Source of the DNA: Haemonchus contortus
Lineage: Eukaryota; Nematoda; Chromadorea; Rhabditida; Trichostrongylidae
Length of the DNA: 64,000 nt
Direction of reading: 5' to 3'
Assembly: GCA_000469685.2 (NCBI GenBank)
Contig: LS997567.1
Span: 40,290,775-40,354,774 of the forward strand
A program made the position numbers and the translations under genes. Below, in pieces: positions 25,366 to 37,869 of this stretch. Numbering within the stretch: the stretch's first letter is position 1; each line of letters opens with the position of its first letter. Below the pieces are notes generated by a model that saw nothing but the letters and a program-made list of their open reading frames with translations, was not told the origin of the DNA and did no database searches.

Positions 25366-28300
25366 TCACAAGTCGGTAAACTCACTCCATGGATCGAAAC
25401 CAGCTGGTGCACAAGCTGGTGCTGACAACGGTAGCAAATGGAACATACTCGACCATACTACTGGTAATACGAAAAAGCAGATTGACCTGAAAATATGTTA
25501 AACTGTCATGTAGTTACATATGAATTGATATTATCAATCCAAAATGTGCAGTTCCAAGATTTGATACATTCAATGTTCTGGCTACATCAAATCCAAAACA
25601 CTACTAGGGTGAAGAAGTTCCAAAAAGACCGCCAAGTTTTGCGAGACTTTCAAAGTTGCTTCTCTTTCTCTGACACAAACTTTAGGCAAAAAAAATATAT
25701 GTAGAATAAAGTGAAAATTCAAAAATTCAGTCAGAATTGAGTTGAGTGGAGCCTGTTCTCTCCCAAGAAAATATAGAAATACATCATTGATACTCAGATT
25801 CCGACCTATTATCTCAGCAGTGTTGGGAGCCACTACCATACTCCCAATAATGTAATTAATCATTTGCTGTAGGTGGAGAACAGCTTATAAAAGCCCGTGA
25901 AGGAACGAGTGGGAATGTATACCCACCCCATTTACACCGAAGTAGGTGCCTATAGGTGGCAGCGTTCGATTTTTCGCCGTTCATGTTTTTTTGAGAAAAC
26001 TTTTTCAAACAATCTGAGAGCAAATTTAATAGCCAAAAGGGCAGCCTATGTTTACACACACAAAATTTTATCAAATTCTTTGCGACAACGGAAATCAAAA
26101 ATTTTAGAAAAACAGATCATATGACTGTATTGGGCGTGGTTAGGTCGAGGTGGAAACTACCAAGAAAACAGAGAAGGGATAGACTTAATAAAGGTGCGAG
26201 GTAGTTTAAGGGACATGTCGTCGTACTACCAAAGAGATATCCAGAACCACATCATTCAAACTTTTCATATCTTCGAGGTCGATTGCTTAGTACAAGGTTT
26301 GAAAGTGTTGTTGACCCCTAAGAGCTACTTCAACTGCCATAAGTGCAGAGCATGTCAATACTTGTGAATTTCAACAATCTTTTAGATATTCAAATCAAAA
26401 CATGAAAAAGGAGAGGTCATTCTATTGAAATGGTCTCATTGGAGTGGCAGTGAAAACCCTACTGGAAACGGAAAAAAGGATGTCCAAAGTCTAAGGAGCG
26501 GAGCCACTCCGCAGCAGAACCCGAGTCGGACTCATTAGCAGTTTACGTTTTTTTTCCATTTCACTTCAGCATTTTGAATATCCAAAAATTCCCACGCCCA
26601 AAACCTTATTTTGACTTTATTACTACCCGTGACAGTATAGCTTAGAACAGCGTTGTTTTATGGAAAAACGGCGGAAGCTAGGGAACAACAACACTCAAAA
26701 ACGATTCTGATGCCCACTGTCGCTCCTCTTGAAGAAAAGACGTGTTTGAACGGTGTTGTAGGGGCTGATATCATTCGAAATGGAGCACGTTTGTTGTAAA
26801 TGCAATCAGCTGATATACGCTAACAGCAAACACACGTACACAATACACTCCAAGGAAGGCCTTCGAAACCATAAATTTTCTTGTTCTCTTCTCCCGATGA
26901 ACTATTCCGTAGCAACACCTCTGCTCGTAAAACAGTAAAAGTACATGAAGTTATCGCGAACTGTGCCTTCAATCTAGCGATTCATTGCGGTGATTTTACA
27001 TTTACAGCGAACAAAAACTAAGTATACCAAAGAACACTATAGGCGAAGTATGTAGGTTTTCCCTGGGAGTACCGGCACCCTGCTTTAGCACTCAAACAAT
27101 TGGCTTCACATTTGGAAGTTGACAAAACAACCTTACACGTCGCTTACAAATGATGGTAAAAAAGTAAGAAGAAACGAGAAAGGTTGGCCACACCAAGCCA
27201 CCGAAAAGACAAAGATACGACTGATAGTGCCATGACCGTGGAGTAATTAATTGAATTGAAAAGAAAGATTTTCCCACAGCCATCAGGGGTTTTTTGGATT
27301 TCGTTCCAGGTAACCATGACTTCTCTGAATGCAGAATGACTTGAAGAATACCCAACTAACTTCAGAGAACTTGTGAATTTCATTGATTTTGGGGATCCCA
27401 GGTTTTCACAAAATTCGACCCGTGTAAAGCAGCAAAATAAAAAAATATATATAAAGAGTTGTTATGCATTTTATGGCAGTTGGAAATACCTGGAAAGCCC
27501 AATAGGGGTGCTTTCGAGTAACGCCCTAAAAACAACCAGGAGTCAAACAGCACTGATTGAACTCAGTGACCTTATGTGGTCCGAATAGTGTGGGTCGAAC
27601 ATTTAAATTTTTAATTTCATTTTAATTATAATTATAATTTATTTTAATTCGCAGTTGCCCCGAAAGAAAAGCGAAAGTGTTCTATGTTGTTAGTTTACAA
27701 CCATGACACTTTACGTATGATCAAAATCTAACAGCCCAAATAGGTCAGTAAATTACCATAAGAGCGCATTTTTAGTTTATCTTCCAGCCATCTCACTGAT
27801 AAAATCAACCCGGTCGGGCTGTCATAGCCCCATAGACGAGAGCGCCGATTTTTTTCAACGGACTAATTGGGTATCGTACCTAACGGGGACGATACTTGGG
27901 TCACTCATTTCGCGACATCAACAGTCTTGTCCGATAAAAAAACCATCTTTCGCAACAGTGAATGTGACAAGCTTTACTAATTCGCTAAATAGTTTCTTTG
28001 GTGAACGAGGAGTGTTTGGTTCTACTTGATTTGAGCACTTCAACTATTCCATTCTTGTAAAAAGCTTAATGTTGTGACCAGAATCCAGTTCCTTTAATGT
28101 CATACGAAAGGAAAAGCGTGCTGATTTGACTTGAAGTGAAAAGCTGCAGGAACCATCCTATCCTAGGGAAGTGCGGAACGTTGTTTAGGAGGAAATATTC
28201 AGAATTATTGGAATGGTTTATACCTTTTTTCGATGGAGTTGGCAATTCTCGATTACCGGAGAAAAAACGTCAGAAGTCCTTCCATAACTGACCAAAGGAT

Positions 28301-28794
28301 CTTTCCCAGGCTTGAAGTCCCGCCCACCTCACAGGCACCACCCCTTCATCTACCTGCCAACCGTACACGGAACGCTTCAGGCAACTTCCCCGATATACCC
28401 CATACCCATGAAACGGTAATCACAAGACAAAACTAGTAATCGAAGAAAGGAATGTTCACCAATTGTACTTCCCCCCATTGGCCTTGTTGGGAAGATATGA
28501 ATGCGTCTTTACACAATGTCGAACACGTGAGGAGTTTTTTAGAATGATTTGTTAAGGTGTGTCTATTCAAAAACAACCAACCCACTATGACAAGAGCAAG
28601 GTTGCGATACTGAATACATCATACCAGTATTCCCATGGGGGTAAACTGGTGTGACGGCGAGTAATTTCATTGAAAAATGATAAGATGGCTTACATGATGA
28701 AGCCGGTCGCCGTAGAAGCTAATTTAGCAGCTTTTTCCTGCTCTTCGAATACCATCTGAAGCCGCCTTCGATTTCGTGAATTGTTCGTGGACAT
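25366..28794 (-). CDS. Small single-pass membrane protein, 73 aa, two exons
   Basis: Exon 1 is 28694-28794 and exon 2 is 25366-25486. Exon 1 reads MSTNNSRNRRRLQMVF and then EEQEKAAKLASTATGFI, ending in AT before a GTAAGC donor (phase 2). Exon 2 follows ATATTTTCAG and supplies the G that completes a Met codon. It continues with a hydrophobic stretch (SICFFVLPVVWSSMFHLL), then Ala/Pro-rich sequence ending GFDPWSEFTDL and TGA. The layout is a basic N-terminus, a short amphipathic helix, one membrane segment of about 20 residues and an acidic tail. This resembles small tail- or signal-anchored organelle proteins. The ATG lies 10 bases after TTTCAG, typical of trans-splicing. The intron is 3.2 kb, and an intermediate exon in matching phase cannot be excluded. 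I do not recognise the family. Confidence 0.6.
25487..28693. other. Intron of the small membrane protein gene
   Basis: 3.2 kb, mostly AT-rich. Overlapping hydrophobic frames at 27092-27383 (minus) end near a GTAAGG donor-like site but have no good acceptor. Part of 26930-27000 (ATCGCGAACTGTGCCTTCAA) resembles 37115-37140 (ATCGTGAACTGTGCCTTTAA), so a dispersed repeat is likely there. An AT-only tract lies at about 27605-27650. Confidence 0.4.
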
Positions 28795-28804
28795 TTGGCA
28801 ATTT

Positions 28805-28813
28805 ACTGAAATT
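28805..28813 (-). promoter_or_regulatory. Probable trans-splice acceptor of the small membrane protein gene
   Basis: On the minus strand CCCAAATTTCAG is followed by 11 bases and then the ATG at 28794. The site fits the nematode TTTCAG consensus and explains the short 5' UTR. Confidence 0.5.
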
Positions 28814-28859
28814 TGGGTTCAATTAATTTCGGTAGCATAGTTTGCACTCGCAACGGTTA

Positions 28860-29470
28860 AATGGACGTCGGTGACTCGCAACGTTCGAAAAAGAAAAACA
28901 CATTCAGATAGAAGACGAAAACTTATCGCGCCACATAGGGACACGTAGACGAAAAAAGAAAATGTCGGGAAGGAGATAGGATCGGTGACGAAGCGATAAG
29001 GTCCTATGGTCGTCGTGTGTGTGAAGAGGACGGACGGATGGTGGACGGACGACGATGTTCGGTGGTCGGTCAGTTCACCGTCGCCGCCTTTAAGAATGCT
29101 GGTAGGCAGTCACACGACCCCACGAAGTAACAACACACGACGAATTCAATCTAGGTCGATCGCATGAAACATGTGACACGTCGGCCGCATCGTCGTCGTC
29201 CCCATGCCATCATCGCCACCCAAACACTTTTTGCCCCCCCCCTTCCCCCGTCCTACCATGCCAGCCCTACCAGGCGATGTTCGGTGAACCAGCTTAGGTT
29301 GAGTATAGCCCTATACGACGACGTCACTTGGGAGACGACCCTAAGTGAACCCGATCGATGCATGTCGCGCTATGAACCCACCAACGATTGCAACATCATC
29401 GCACGCGAACGCTGTCCGACGTGCGACGGCATGGACAGGGCACGAAATCATCGGCGACATGGCGACCTTG
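28860..29470. other. GC- and CpG-rich block upstream of the small membrane protein gene
   Basis: Base use changes sharply, with many CG dinucleotides, including GGACGGACG-type runs at 29030-29060. A plus-strand frame of 129 codons (29164-29553) runs through it, rich in Arg, His and Pro. I see no splice partner or family. The block could be a promoter region, a 5' exon of a divergent plus-strand gene, or low-complexity GC-rich DNA. Confidence 0.35.
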
Positions 29471-29559
29471 ACGCTAATTTAGATCACATTCTTTCAGAGT
29501 ACAAAAATCGGTCATCGATACTTTGCAAATTCAAAACAGAGCGCTACTTGTAATAAGAA

Positions 29560-31250
29560 TTACCAACCGCTTCATACTGTCTATTGTTACTGATAATGAA
29601 TGGTAATAACTGATGTTATTGGATAATAAGTGTTTATACTCCTACTTTTTCCACTTTCAGCGGGTAAACTTGATGCCAGGATCACTGCCTGTACTACTCA
29701 CCCTCTTCTGCTCAACCACCCCGGCATTTTACGGGCGCTTTGGGTATCAGCTGTCCCTATCATGGTCCCTACTCACAGGAACCTCCCTTTTATTCCTCAC
29801 TCTAATACCGATAACAGAAATTCTCCTTTCGATACAAGTCTTCATTTGAGTGCAAAGGGCTCGGATGCAAGTCATAGTCAGCATTTCCAACAGAATGACT
29901 GGTAAATCCAAAACTCCCCCGGTCACCTCTCTGAACTTATGTGTAAAGCGACGTCATGGCTTCAAGAAAGGTTCTGATCAAAACGTTGTACATCATTAAT
30001 CGAATTTTATGGATATTTCACTACAATATGGAAAAATGAACCAATTCAAAGCAATATAACCGTTTTTGAGTGTTTTATACCTGTTTACTGACTGTTGGTG
30101 TAACTGCCTTTTCATAAGTTGAAAAACGAAGTACTCAGAAGGAGGGGTGGAAGTGTCACAACAGGCACTCATCCCTGTTATTTCGAGTCATCCGTCAACG
30201 CTTCCGGATCCCACTCAGAGGCTATACGATCTTTCACTTATATTGCTATCAATAGTCACCAACTAGTCTGGGCGACAATACCTCTCACCGGAACACCGCG
30301 GACCGTATACAAATGCCGAGGCCCTATGGGGGCTTAACGCCCTAATTTCGCCAGGAAAATAAAGACATACAGCGTACTTTCAAAAAAATTAGTGATAATT
30401 CTATGTCACACCGACAATATGCCGTTGACGGTCGCTTTCCACTTGAACAACTGCTTCCCATACTCTTAAATCTCACGATCCTTCAGTATTTTACCCGGGA
30501 CGACCTATTTAGACCACTGAACCGATGGCTGACCCTTTGCCTCGGGAAACAAGTCCGTATTGAAGATTAGCGGAGTAAATTTTCTTCTACATATCTCAGT
30601 CAACACGAAGATTTCTTAGACTGTAGCCGTCACGTTGTTAAGCTGTGCCAACAGAGCGTGGAGGTGGCAGTTGTTCATGGCGCGATTCGTATTGAAGTTA
30701 GCATAATGGGCTTTTCGGCGGACTAAGGGCAACTAGCCAATAAGAGCCTGCTTAGGCATGTAAAGCATCTCTGATTGGAGGACCTCACAAGTTACCAATG
30801 AAATGCCCACTCTGTCTCTTTCATTCCTATAATTGCAGAAAATTTACACCAAAGTGGACGTAAGGTTCGGACGTCAAGTTGACTATAAAGCTACGAAATA
30901 TGAATAACACTGCAATGTACCACAAAATACTAGAACACGGCGGAAGATCACGGAGGAGGAAACCTAAAATCCTCCCCAAGGAAAAATCGACTCTAGTGGC
31001 CGATTATTTTGTACTGAGGATTTTCATGTATTTGAGCAAAGCTTTTTTGACAAATTTCTCGTTTCACTAATATTCTTTTTAAAAAACTTCAAGTCCCGTT
31101 GACCTCGGTGGAATTCAATTTAGCGACCAAAAATAAACAGAGACGAACGCACCGTTTCGGTCACCTATGTGAATAACATTTAGGATCACCGGGGTTACGT
31201 TATTAAAGGATAAAGGATAAAGTCTTTGAGTGTTGATCAATAACATCTGA
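29560..31250. other. No recognised gene
   Basis: A plus-strand segment after CCACTTTCAG (from 29661) is open in two frames for about 200 bases, but its phase does not match any exon upstream. The frame at 30119-30337 ends shortly before an AATAAA at 30355. It has no signal peptide, domain or splice partner. Confidence 0.3.
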
Positions 31251-31254
31251 GGAT

Positions 31255-31510
31255 GCGCCCCACATTCGACTTCCATTCAAAATCGTAGTGGCAAACTGAA
31301 TGCGTAAGTGGCCCATACAATGACGTGCGGTGGCCAGCCGATGTACAATTCAGCGCTTTTACCCTCCCAGACGAGTCTGCTACCGATTAACCGACCTCGG
31401 AGGGATGGAAGGCTTGGTTGGTCTAGGTAGGCAGATATCGATCCGGGATCCAAACCCGTGTCCATGCGTGTTTGATAGGGCGTCACTTGTCACTACACCG
31501 CTTCCACATA
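31255..31510 (-). repeat. tRNA-derived SINE-like repeat, family A, copy 4
   Basis: The reverse complement contains the family blocks: GTAGCGG-like start, GGTTTGGATCC near the B box, GGGAGGGTAAAAGCGCTGAA, the GGCTGGCCACCGCA block and GAATGGAAGTCGAA. It matches the 35090 copy closely in order and spacing. Confidence 0.7.
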
Positions 31511-31559
31511 CGGTTACGCTAGTGGTAGAAGTGAATAATTCACGCTAAAATCATGCTCA

Positions 31560-31665
31560 TCATGTACGATTAAACAAGATAGTACAATGGATAAGATCAC
31601 TATACCAGAGCACAGGTTGGCATTCGAGTTCCGTTGTGTAACTCAGCCCTTCTTTGAGCAGGCCT
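31560..31665 (+). repeat. tRNA-like element related to SINE family B
   Basis: It includes an A-box-like stretch (ACAATGGATAAG) and a B-box-like ATTCGAGTTCC at about 31624. Then comes a segment resembling the family tail. It is too degraded to be a functional tRNA. Confidence 0.4.
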
Positions 31666-32244
31666 TCTCAAAATTGAAATGTGCAGTTCGAATATACTCA
31701 GCTACAATACCAGAGACTGTGAGAACCCGTATAGATTAGTCTGGGCACATTCGATGGGCAATCCAACTGGTTACTCACGCACCCAATTTCCGCGGTGAGT
31801 GGTAAGGCGAGAAAACGAGAACACCCTGACCTTCAACTGAGTGTTCCGCGTAGCCACCCAATACTACACCAAAAGAGGAAAATCGCTAGCAATATTTCTA
31901 TCAAACCAACAACTAATAGAAAGGGGGAACTGCCCGAATTCGAAGGCAAAATATGTACCGGTAGAGATTTTCTTAAGAAAAACTTGAAGACTTCCAAGTG
32001 GGTGCGTTGTGTTAGTATTGATCTGACCCCAGCGTTTCTTAGCTAGCTGTCTCGCCACAATCTATATCTTAGATAGATGCCCCGCCGTGATGCATGCCGC
32101 AAGAAACTAATGCTCCCCACTTTGTCGGAAGGATGTACTTCCTTAGTGTATTGAAGCTGATAGTATGTTCACAATTGTTATCTAAGGTCTGAAGAAGAAA
32201 TCAGTGTCGAAAGCTAATTTAAGTTTCTAGATCAAAAGTTCAAT

Positions 32245-32295
32245 AATATTATTAATAATAATAAACATAATAATAATAATAATAGTAATAATGTT
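32245..32295. repeat. AT-rich trinucleotide repeat
   Basis: An imperfect run of TAA/ATA units, ending in TAATAATAATAATAGTAATAATG. Ordinary microsatellite. Confidence 0.8.
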
Positions 32296-32842
32296 ACTGA
32301 TATGGTATCTATTGATTAGGATATGGGATCTATTGATTATTGTAGCCGCAATACAAAGTCTGCAGGGCTCGCTTTTCAATCTTCTTGAGGTCTCTTATCC
32401 AATATTATTGGGTATGTTTCTCCTCAAAACTTTTCGACTTTGCAATTTTCCAAGATTTGAGTGATTATCATGAGAGCGTGCTGAACTGGACCGGAAATTT
32501 GGAACAATCCAGCAAAAAAAAGATAAATTCGGGAAAACCCCTGGTGCGTGTCTTTCCAGAAACCCCTTGTGTTTGAACGATGACTCATTCTTGTTTCTAG
32601 GTGACACCGGCGCTCGTTTCGAAACAGATGACATAAATAGCCCCCTCTTGGAAAGAAAGAAATGGGTTTTCGCCATTCGATTGCGATGGGGTCAGGCGCA
32701 ATCCATGCTGTATCTAGGAAAGCTAGACGGGAATGGGAGAGAAGAAGACCCTGGATTTGTATTTCATTCGTGTGTGGAGGTGTCTCCATTGGAGAATAGG
32801 GACGGAAGGAGCGTTGAAAAGGCTTTTCCCTGCCTCATCTGT

Positions 32843-32873
32843 GGGGGAGGGAGGGGGGGGGGGCGGGAGGGGG
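32843..32873 (+). repeat. G-rich tract with quadruplex potential
   Basis: Five or more runs of three or more G lie within about 31 bases, the longest 11 G. Open frames of 103 and 108 codons through it are inflated by this low-complexity tract. Confidence 0.75.
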
Positions 32874-33364
32874 ACTGAAGCAGCTTGCAAGGAGATTCGT
32901 ATGTGGTACTGGAGGATTGTAGAGAGGCTTCACAATGGGCACCAGCATAATAACATAACTTCCACGACACGTGAGCCTCTCTTTTGGAGTATCATTGAAG
33001 TAACTTTGCTGCCACTTAGTCCCTCAGAGGCACAGTTCATAAGCGGAATTTTTTGTTAGAAAGATGCATTTGCCTTTGACCCAGAAGAGAAGAAGAGAAA
33101 AAGGGGCATGAGGGGAGTTGGAAATGGAGAATGAAAAGAATTTTTTTAAAATGACTGAGACGGATGGAAAAAAAAGATGGAAAAACATACAAAAAAACAA
33201 AGCGATTGACTGGCGGCATGGGTCGATTTTCTCCGAGACATGCCTGGCCATGCTTGTCATGGAACCTAGGCCAATTATCGTTAGTTTTTTATTTCAAATC
33301 CCCTTCTCGCTGGTATAGAGGAACCATCATCCCTTCGGTAAGACCTATGAACACGTGTTAGGTA

Positions 33365-35085
33365 CCAGTCGAGCGAGAGCTAAAGGAATGGGAAGTCACA
33401 ATTTACTACTCACAAAACTGCCCATTCTGACGCCTAGCACTGGTTATGGCTGATGCTGGAAGGCTAAGAACTTGTTAAGTCTACTTTTATATTAGTCAAA
33501 GTACAGCGTTAGAGAAGTAACCTCTTACTGTTTCGAAAAACAACTTCTCAACAATTATGTACAGTCAACTTTACATAAAAAATAAGACTAATTCCGTTTT
33601 TCAGATTATTGCACTGAGTGGGCTTGGCTGGGAACTACACCACGTGGCGTGAGTAGAACATGGTGATCGTCCCCTACATCTCAAACACATCCTGGTGGTG
33701 TCGTAACTTGGTAAAATGCTAAAGTTTATCCCATATGAAGAAGAAATAAAAAATCACGTCTTTCTGTACCACATAAACTATTCTATTTAGAATAAGAGGC
33801 TCAAACTCGGGGCCAACCTGAAGAACAAAATGAAAGGCAACTTGAATCAGAATGAAACGATAGTTTGCTGAAGTCGTTGTTACAATCGATTCGTCCTTGG
33901 TTCTTATTTCAGAAGAAAGAATCGGTCGTAAGGTCTAACTTTGGTGATAGAACGTAGTGATGAGAAAACGATGGCGAAAATTAGCCAGTTGGAATGTTTC
34001 GACGACATGTCGACAAGGTAGAACTAAGCGAAGCTTGAAGTGCACTCGAAGAAAGTAACCGTGGCCGACCGCAATGAAAAAGAAGCTGCGAAAACGGTGG
34101 TGCAAGTTTCATCATCGGGGGGAACGGAAGGGGAAGTTGTTTTCGCCGTCATCGAACTGCTCAAGCGGTCAACATATGTAGCATGGAACGTCATAAACCG
34201 GTTTTTAAACAGTAATGATGGAGTCATGCGATTCGTCTCTAGGTTGTCATGACGAATTCTAAGGAGTAGAGTAACTCTGTCCCGCCAAAAAAACTGGGTG
34301 GAGATGTGAGTTTTCTAGAATGAACTAGGAGGAAAGGAGTGATGAAACAGACACCAACCAACCGTCACGGTCACCGCATCCGCACTCTGGCAAACGTGGG
34401 CGTTTCAGCCTTGACTTACATTGAATCGCTTCGCTAACCCACTTTTGTATCGAGTACAACCCCACCCACCCACTGAGCCCCACCCATTACTCACTTGATA
34501 TCCGATCGTTCACACGCAGCTAAGACAAAACGTGAACAGGGGTGGTGTCGGGGCAGAATGGCATTGCGCCAATGATGATAGCCAGTATTACCAGTACGAA
34601 GGGTCACAGCGAGACGAATGACGCATAAGGGGGCAACGATTTCGATACGTTACGCAATAGTAGCTGCGTAAATGAGTCAGAAGACTGATGGCCCAGCGGG
34701 ATCGGTGATACTCTGCCTTCACCCCACAAACTTACCTTCAAAGGTAATTTCGGCGAAAAAGCGAAAACACAGTGAGTGAGAGCTGAACCGTTCCGTTGAA
34801 AGAGAGTAGAACCATTCGGCCGGCAGTCGCAACTTATGCGAGAGACTAGCGCAAATGTGGGTTAACGCATTCGGGTATAGCTTATGTTAGTCGACTTCTG
34901 ATAAAGAACGCTCTACTGGTTACCAGAACCAGTGAATGACGAAGCCAGTTCCTATGGAGCGACATCTCGGGGTCTCTGTTTCATCATAGTAAGCCAGCCA
35001 GAAATTCTTATGAGACTTGCCTGTCTTAGGTCATCAACAAGCGCCCGACTAGTTCCATAAGAGAAAATCAAAAAATATTTCAAAA
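33365..35085. other. No recognised gene; weak candidate exons
   Basis: TTTTTCAG at about 33604 is followed by about 45 coding-like bases (YCTEWAWLGTTPRG in one frame) and a GTGAGT donor at 33648. A frame at 34037-34227 (VTVADRNEKEAAKTVVQV) has coding-like composition. It has no clear acceptor and its phases cannot be tied to the first. I do not assign a gene. Confidence 0.25.
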
Positions 35086-35350
35086 GATTATATCACACAC
35101 ACGGTCAGGGGTTCGAACCCCGGATCGATATCCGCCCAGGTCATCCAAGCCTTCCATCCCTCCGTGGTCGGTGAATTGGTACCAGATACGTCTGGGAGGA
35201 TAAAAACACTGACTTGTACATCGGCTGGCCACCGCAAATCATTGCATAGGCCCCATACGCATTCAATACGCCACTACGATTCCGAATGGAAGTCGATTGC
35301 GGGGCACGTCCCTAAACGGGATTGATCGACGCCAAAAACCTTATGCTCTA
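35085..35350 (+). repeat. tRNA-derived SINE-like repeat, family A, copy 5 (best B box)
   Basis: It contains GGTTCGAACCC at 35110-35120, a perfect match to the RNA polymerase III B-box consensus. The body runs through CTGGGAGGATAAAAACACTG, TCGGCTGGCCACCGCA and GAATGGAAGTCGATTG, ending near GGGATTGATCGACGCC. The 5' tRNA-like part is truncated. Confidence 0.75.
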
Positions 35351-35759
35351 ACTCTATTTTAAAAAATATCACCGGTGCTCGAAATGCTAAGATAAATTGA
35401 AGCAGTAAGATTGATGAGGAGGTAACACAGGATTCTTTTAGAGAGCAAATGAAATGTGTGATCAACAAGTAACTCTCTTAACAGGACACTTCAGAAAGTA
35501 TCACTGTTAATACGTCAAGTATTATTTTTCTGAAACAACATGCTATAAATAAAACATTAAACATCAAACGCGGAGCATTAAATGTCAAATTTTTTGTTAA
35601 ATACAGGACTTCAGACCCACGGAAGACCTAATAGAGACAGCTCACAATCTACAAAGTAGTCATCATGCGCGGATTTGACCATTACATTTTGGTATGTGAA
35701 GCTATATACTACTAAGCTACTTACACCCTCTTACATACACCAAAAACTACTTGTACTGT

Positions 35760-35890
35760 CTCATAAGGTTGACGATTTGTGGGCAGAACTTCGGTCTCGA
35801 ACGGGACTTCAACCGCACTTGCGCTTTCCCAGCAACGCTAACCCTTTCCCTACCGAGACCCCACTTGTCATCTTCTCAATGGCTTATGGA
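35760..35890 (-). repeat. tRNA-like SINE family B copy (inverted partner)
   Basis: The reverse complement of AAGGTTGACGATTTGTGGGC ... TCTCGAACGGGACTTCAACC matches the tail of the copies at 35890 and 10340. It lies directly beside a plus-strand copy, forming an inverted pair. Confidence 0.6.
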
Positions 35891-36030
35891 TCGTAAGGGA
35901 TGAAGAGCATAGTACCAGTAAAGCAGAACCACGAGTTCGAGTCCTGCCCGAGGCTCAAATTTTGTCTACAATTCGTCAACTTTGTGAGACTCTCGCATCG
36001 CGTACTTCGGTGACGTAACAGTAGGTAACA
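35890..36030 (+). repeat. tRNA-like SINE family B copy
   Basis: It contains GAGTTCGAGTCC (B-box-like) at about 35934, then the tail CTACAATTCGTCAACTTTGT, GAGACTCTCGCATCGCGTAC and TTCGGTGACGTAA. It is the best-preserved tail of this family in the window. Confidence 0.65.
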
Positions 36031-36976
36031 TCAGAACGTCAAGGCAGAACAAGTTACTACTCTTACTATTCCTGAACTGCTTAATTAAAATACAGGAGCC
36101 TATTTTGATTGAAAATTACAGTAAAACTTGTTCTATTTATTGAATAAATTACAGAGATGTCAAGCAATTCTATAGAGTACGCTGAATATGAATTTTCGGA
36201 ATCATGGTCTCACTCATGGTCTCATCCATTGGTAGTAGACCAGCAGTTCCTCCCCAGTCTTTTCTCACAATAAAATCTGATATGTGGGCGTGTTTGATAC
36301 TGCTTGTAGTTTTAACATTTTAACAAGTCTGGTGCCAGTATGTCGCTTTTGAAGAAGGAGGTGCCACACCTGAATCCACATAAACTTGATTGTGCTAAGG
36401 GTGAGCTATGTAACCACCACCCTCCTTACAAATGTTCCTTAAACGTAAAATTTTTTTCAAGCTAACTTTCTGCTCTCGGTTAAAGGCATATGTAGTTCAC
36501 GATAATTTTGGGTAATCCAGATTATGATGAAAAATGGAAGACAAGATCGAAAATAGTGCGATGAGGGTGAAGAAACTGCGTGAATCGGTGTTTCCAAAAA
36601 GAAAGAAGGCCTCGAAAAACCGTTAAAAAGGGGGCTGGACGAGAATGAGATCAGAAAAATGAAGAAGAGTGGGGCGTTCGGACGAGCTATACAATGTGTC
36701 TCACTGCGTGCGTGTGGGTCCTGGTGCATATAAAAGACTACGGTAAGCAAAAATTCATTCACTTATAAGCACAAGTAAAAGCAAAAGTAGCTCAGCCTTT
36801 TCAGCTTCTAAGAGTAGGAAAATAAATAAGGGATCGCGGCAGCAAGAAGAATAACAGAGGAAAAAAGAATGGGAGAAAAACATCGTCTCATCACTCGGCG
36901 ACCAGCTGATTGCGTGTGGGTCCTAGAACGAATAGTTGCAATCTGTATTGTCTCGACACTCGTCTGACGTGACATC

Positions 36977-36996
36977 GATCGAGGGGCGGAAAAGCC
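36977..36996. other. Small GC hairpin
   Basis: GGGGC, six bases, then GCCCC forms a strong 5-bp stem in AT-rich surroundings. No adjacent gene 3' end is recognised, so no function is assigned. Confidence 0.4.
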
Positions 36997-37869
36997 CCGC
37001 GAGCCAGCAATAGAGCTTTCACTATGCCCTCACCGTCGAGATTATGGGAGCGAGAGGGACCCTTCTACCACCCATGGGGGTCACTGTGTATTCCTGAGAG
37101 AAGAACTCAGTAACCATTTTTATCGTGAACTGTGCCTTTAACGGTAACGAGTACTTTAGTGGTGTCAGAACTTGACACGACTCAGCAATGAATATCTCGA
37201 AATGACAAATCTCCCTAGTTTTGATGGAAATGATTAATTTTGTTGTCAGATTATACAAAACGATAAATAGTAAATCGCTCACAATAATAATCGATATTGG
37301 TGTGAAGTGACGATATTGGTTTGGACTTTACGGAATAACCAGATATTACCTGAGAATACTAGCCACTGTCGAAAAAAACTTACCAGTTGTATAAATACAA
37401 ACTGATATAGTGATGTACAAAGACCAAATCCGTAAGGCTGCATAGGTCTACAAGGTCAGGATAGTCAATCGAAGAGTAAAGGAGTGATGCTATTGAAAAC
37501 TTGTTTTCACTCTCTTCAAATCGGAATAAACATTTGAATGAAGGAAACGGTCGTACGATTTTGGAACAAGTTTCTTCAAGGGCCACTTGCGAAGTTTGTC
37601 AATGGTCTTGAAACTATCACAAGCAGCTATTCCCCGTAATACTCTAATAAGTCATTAGAAAGTTGTGGAAGTGGAACAAACAAGGTGTGATGACTCCTTC
37701 CGAGATGGCACTCGACATAACATCTTCCTACATATCGAGCCCTATCTTCAAGACCACTTTTGGGAAACCTCACCCCCTTCCCTCCGCTTAACCTCAGTGA
37801 TCATGACAGGCTAAAGTCTCAGGGTTTGAACTGTTTTAGCTACAAGTTAGGTTCTTCGGAGTATTTCAA

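Noticed and set aside
32567..33059. Overlapping 103- and 108-codon plus frames
   Set aside because: Open mainly because of the G-rich tract at 32843-32873; two frames are equally open and no motif is visible.
35105..35125. Functional tRNA gene
   Set aside because: The B box is perfect, but there is no complete cloverleaf or A box and the sequence continues into the SINE body.
36457..36762. 101-codon minus frame near a TATAAAA-like sequence
   Set aside because: The TATA-like sequence would serve the opposite strand; the frame is Phe/Ser-rich AT-driven sequence with no splice context.
37380..37586. Minus-strand open segment ending at a perfect GTAAGT donor
   Set aside because: No acceptor in the right phase on the left, and the nearest downstream acceptor gives an immediate stop after a 34-base intron.
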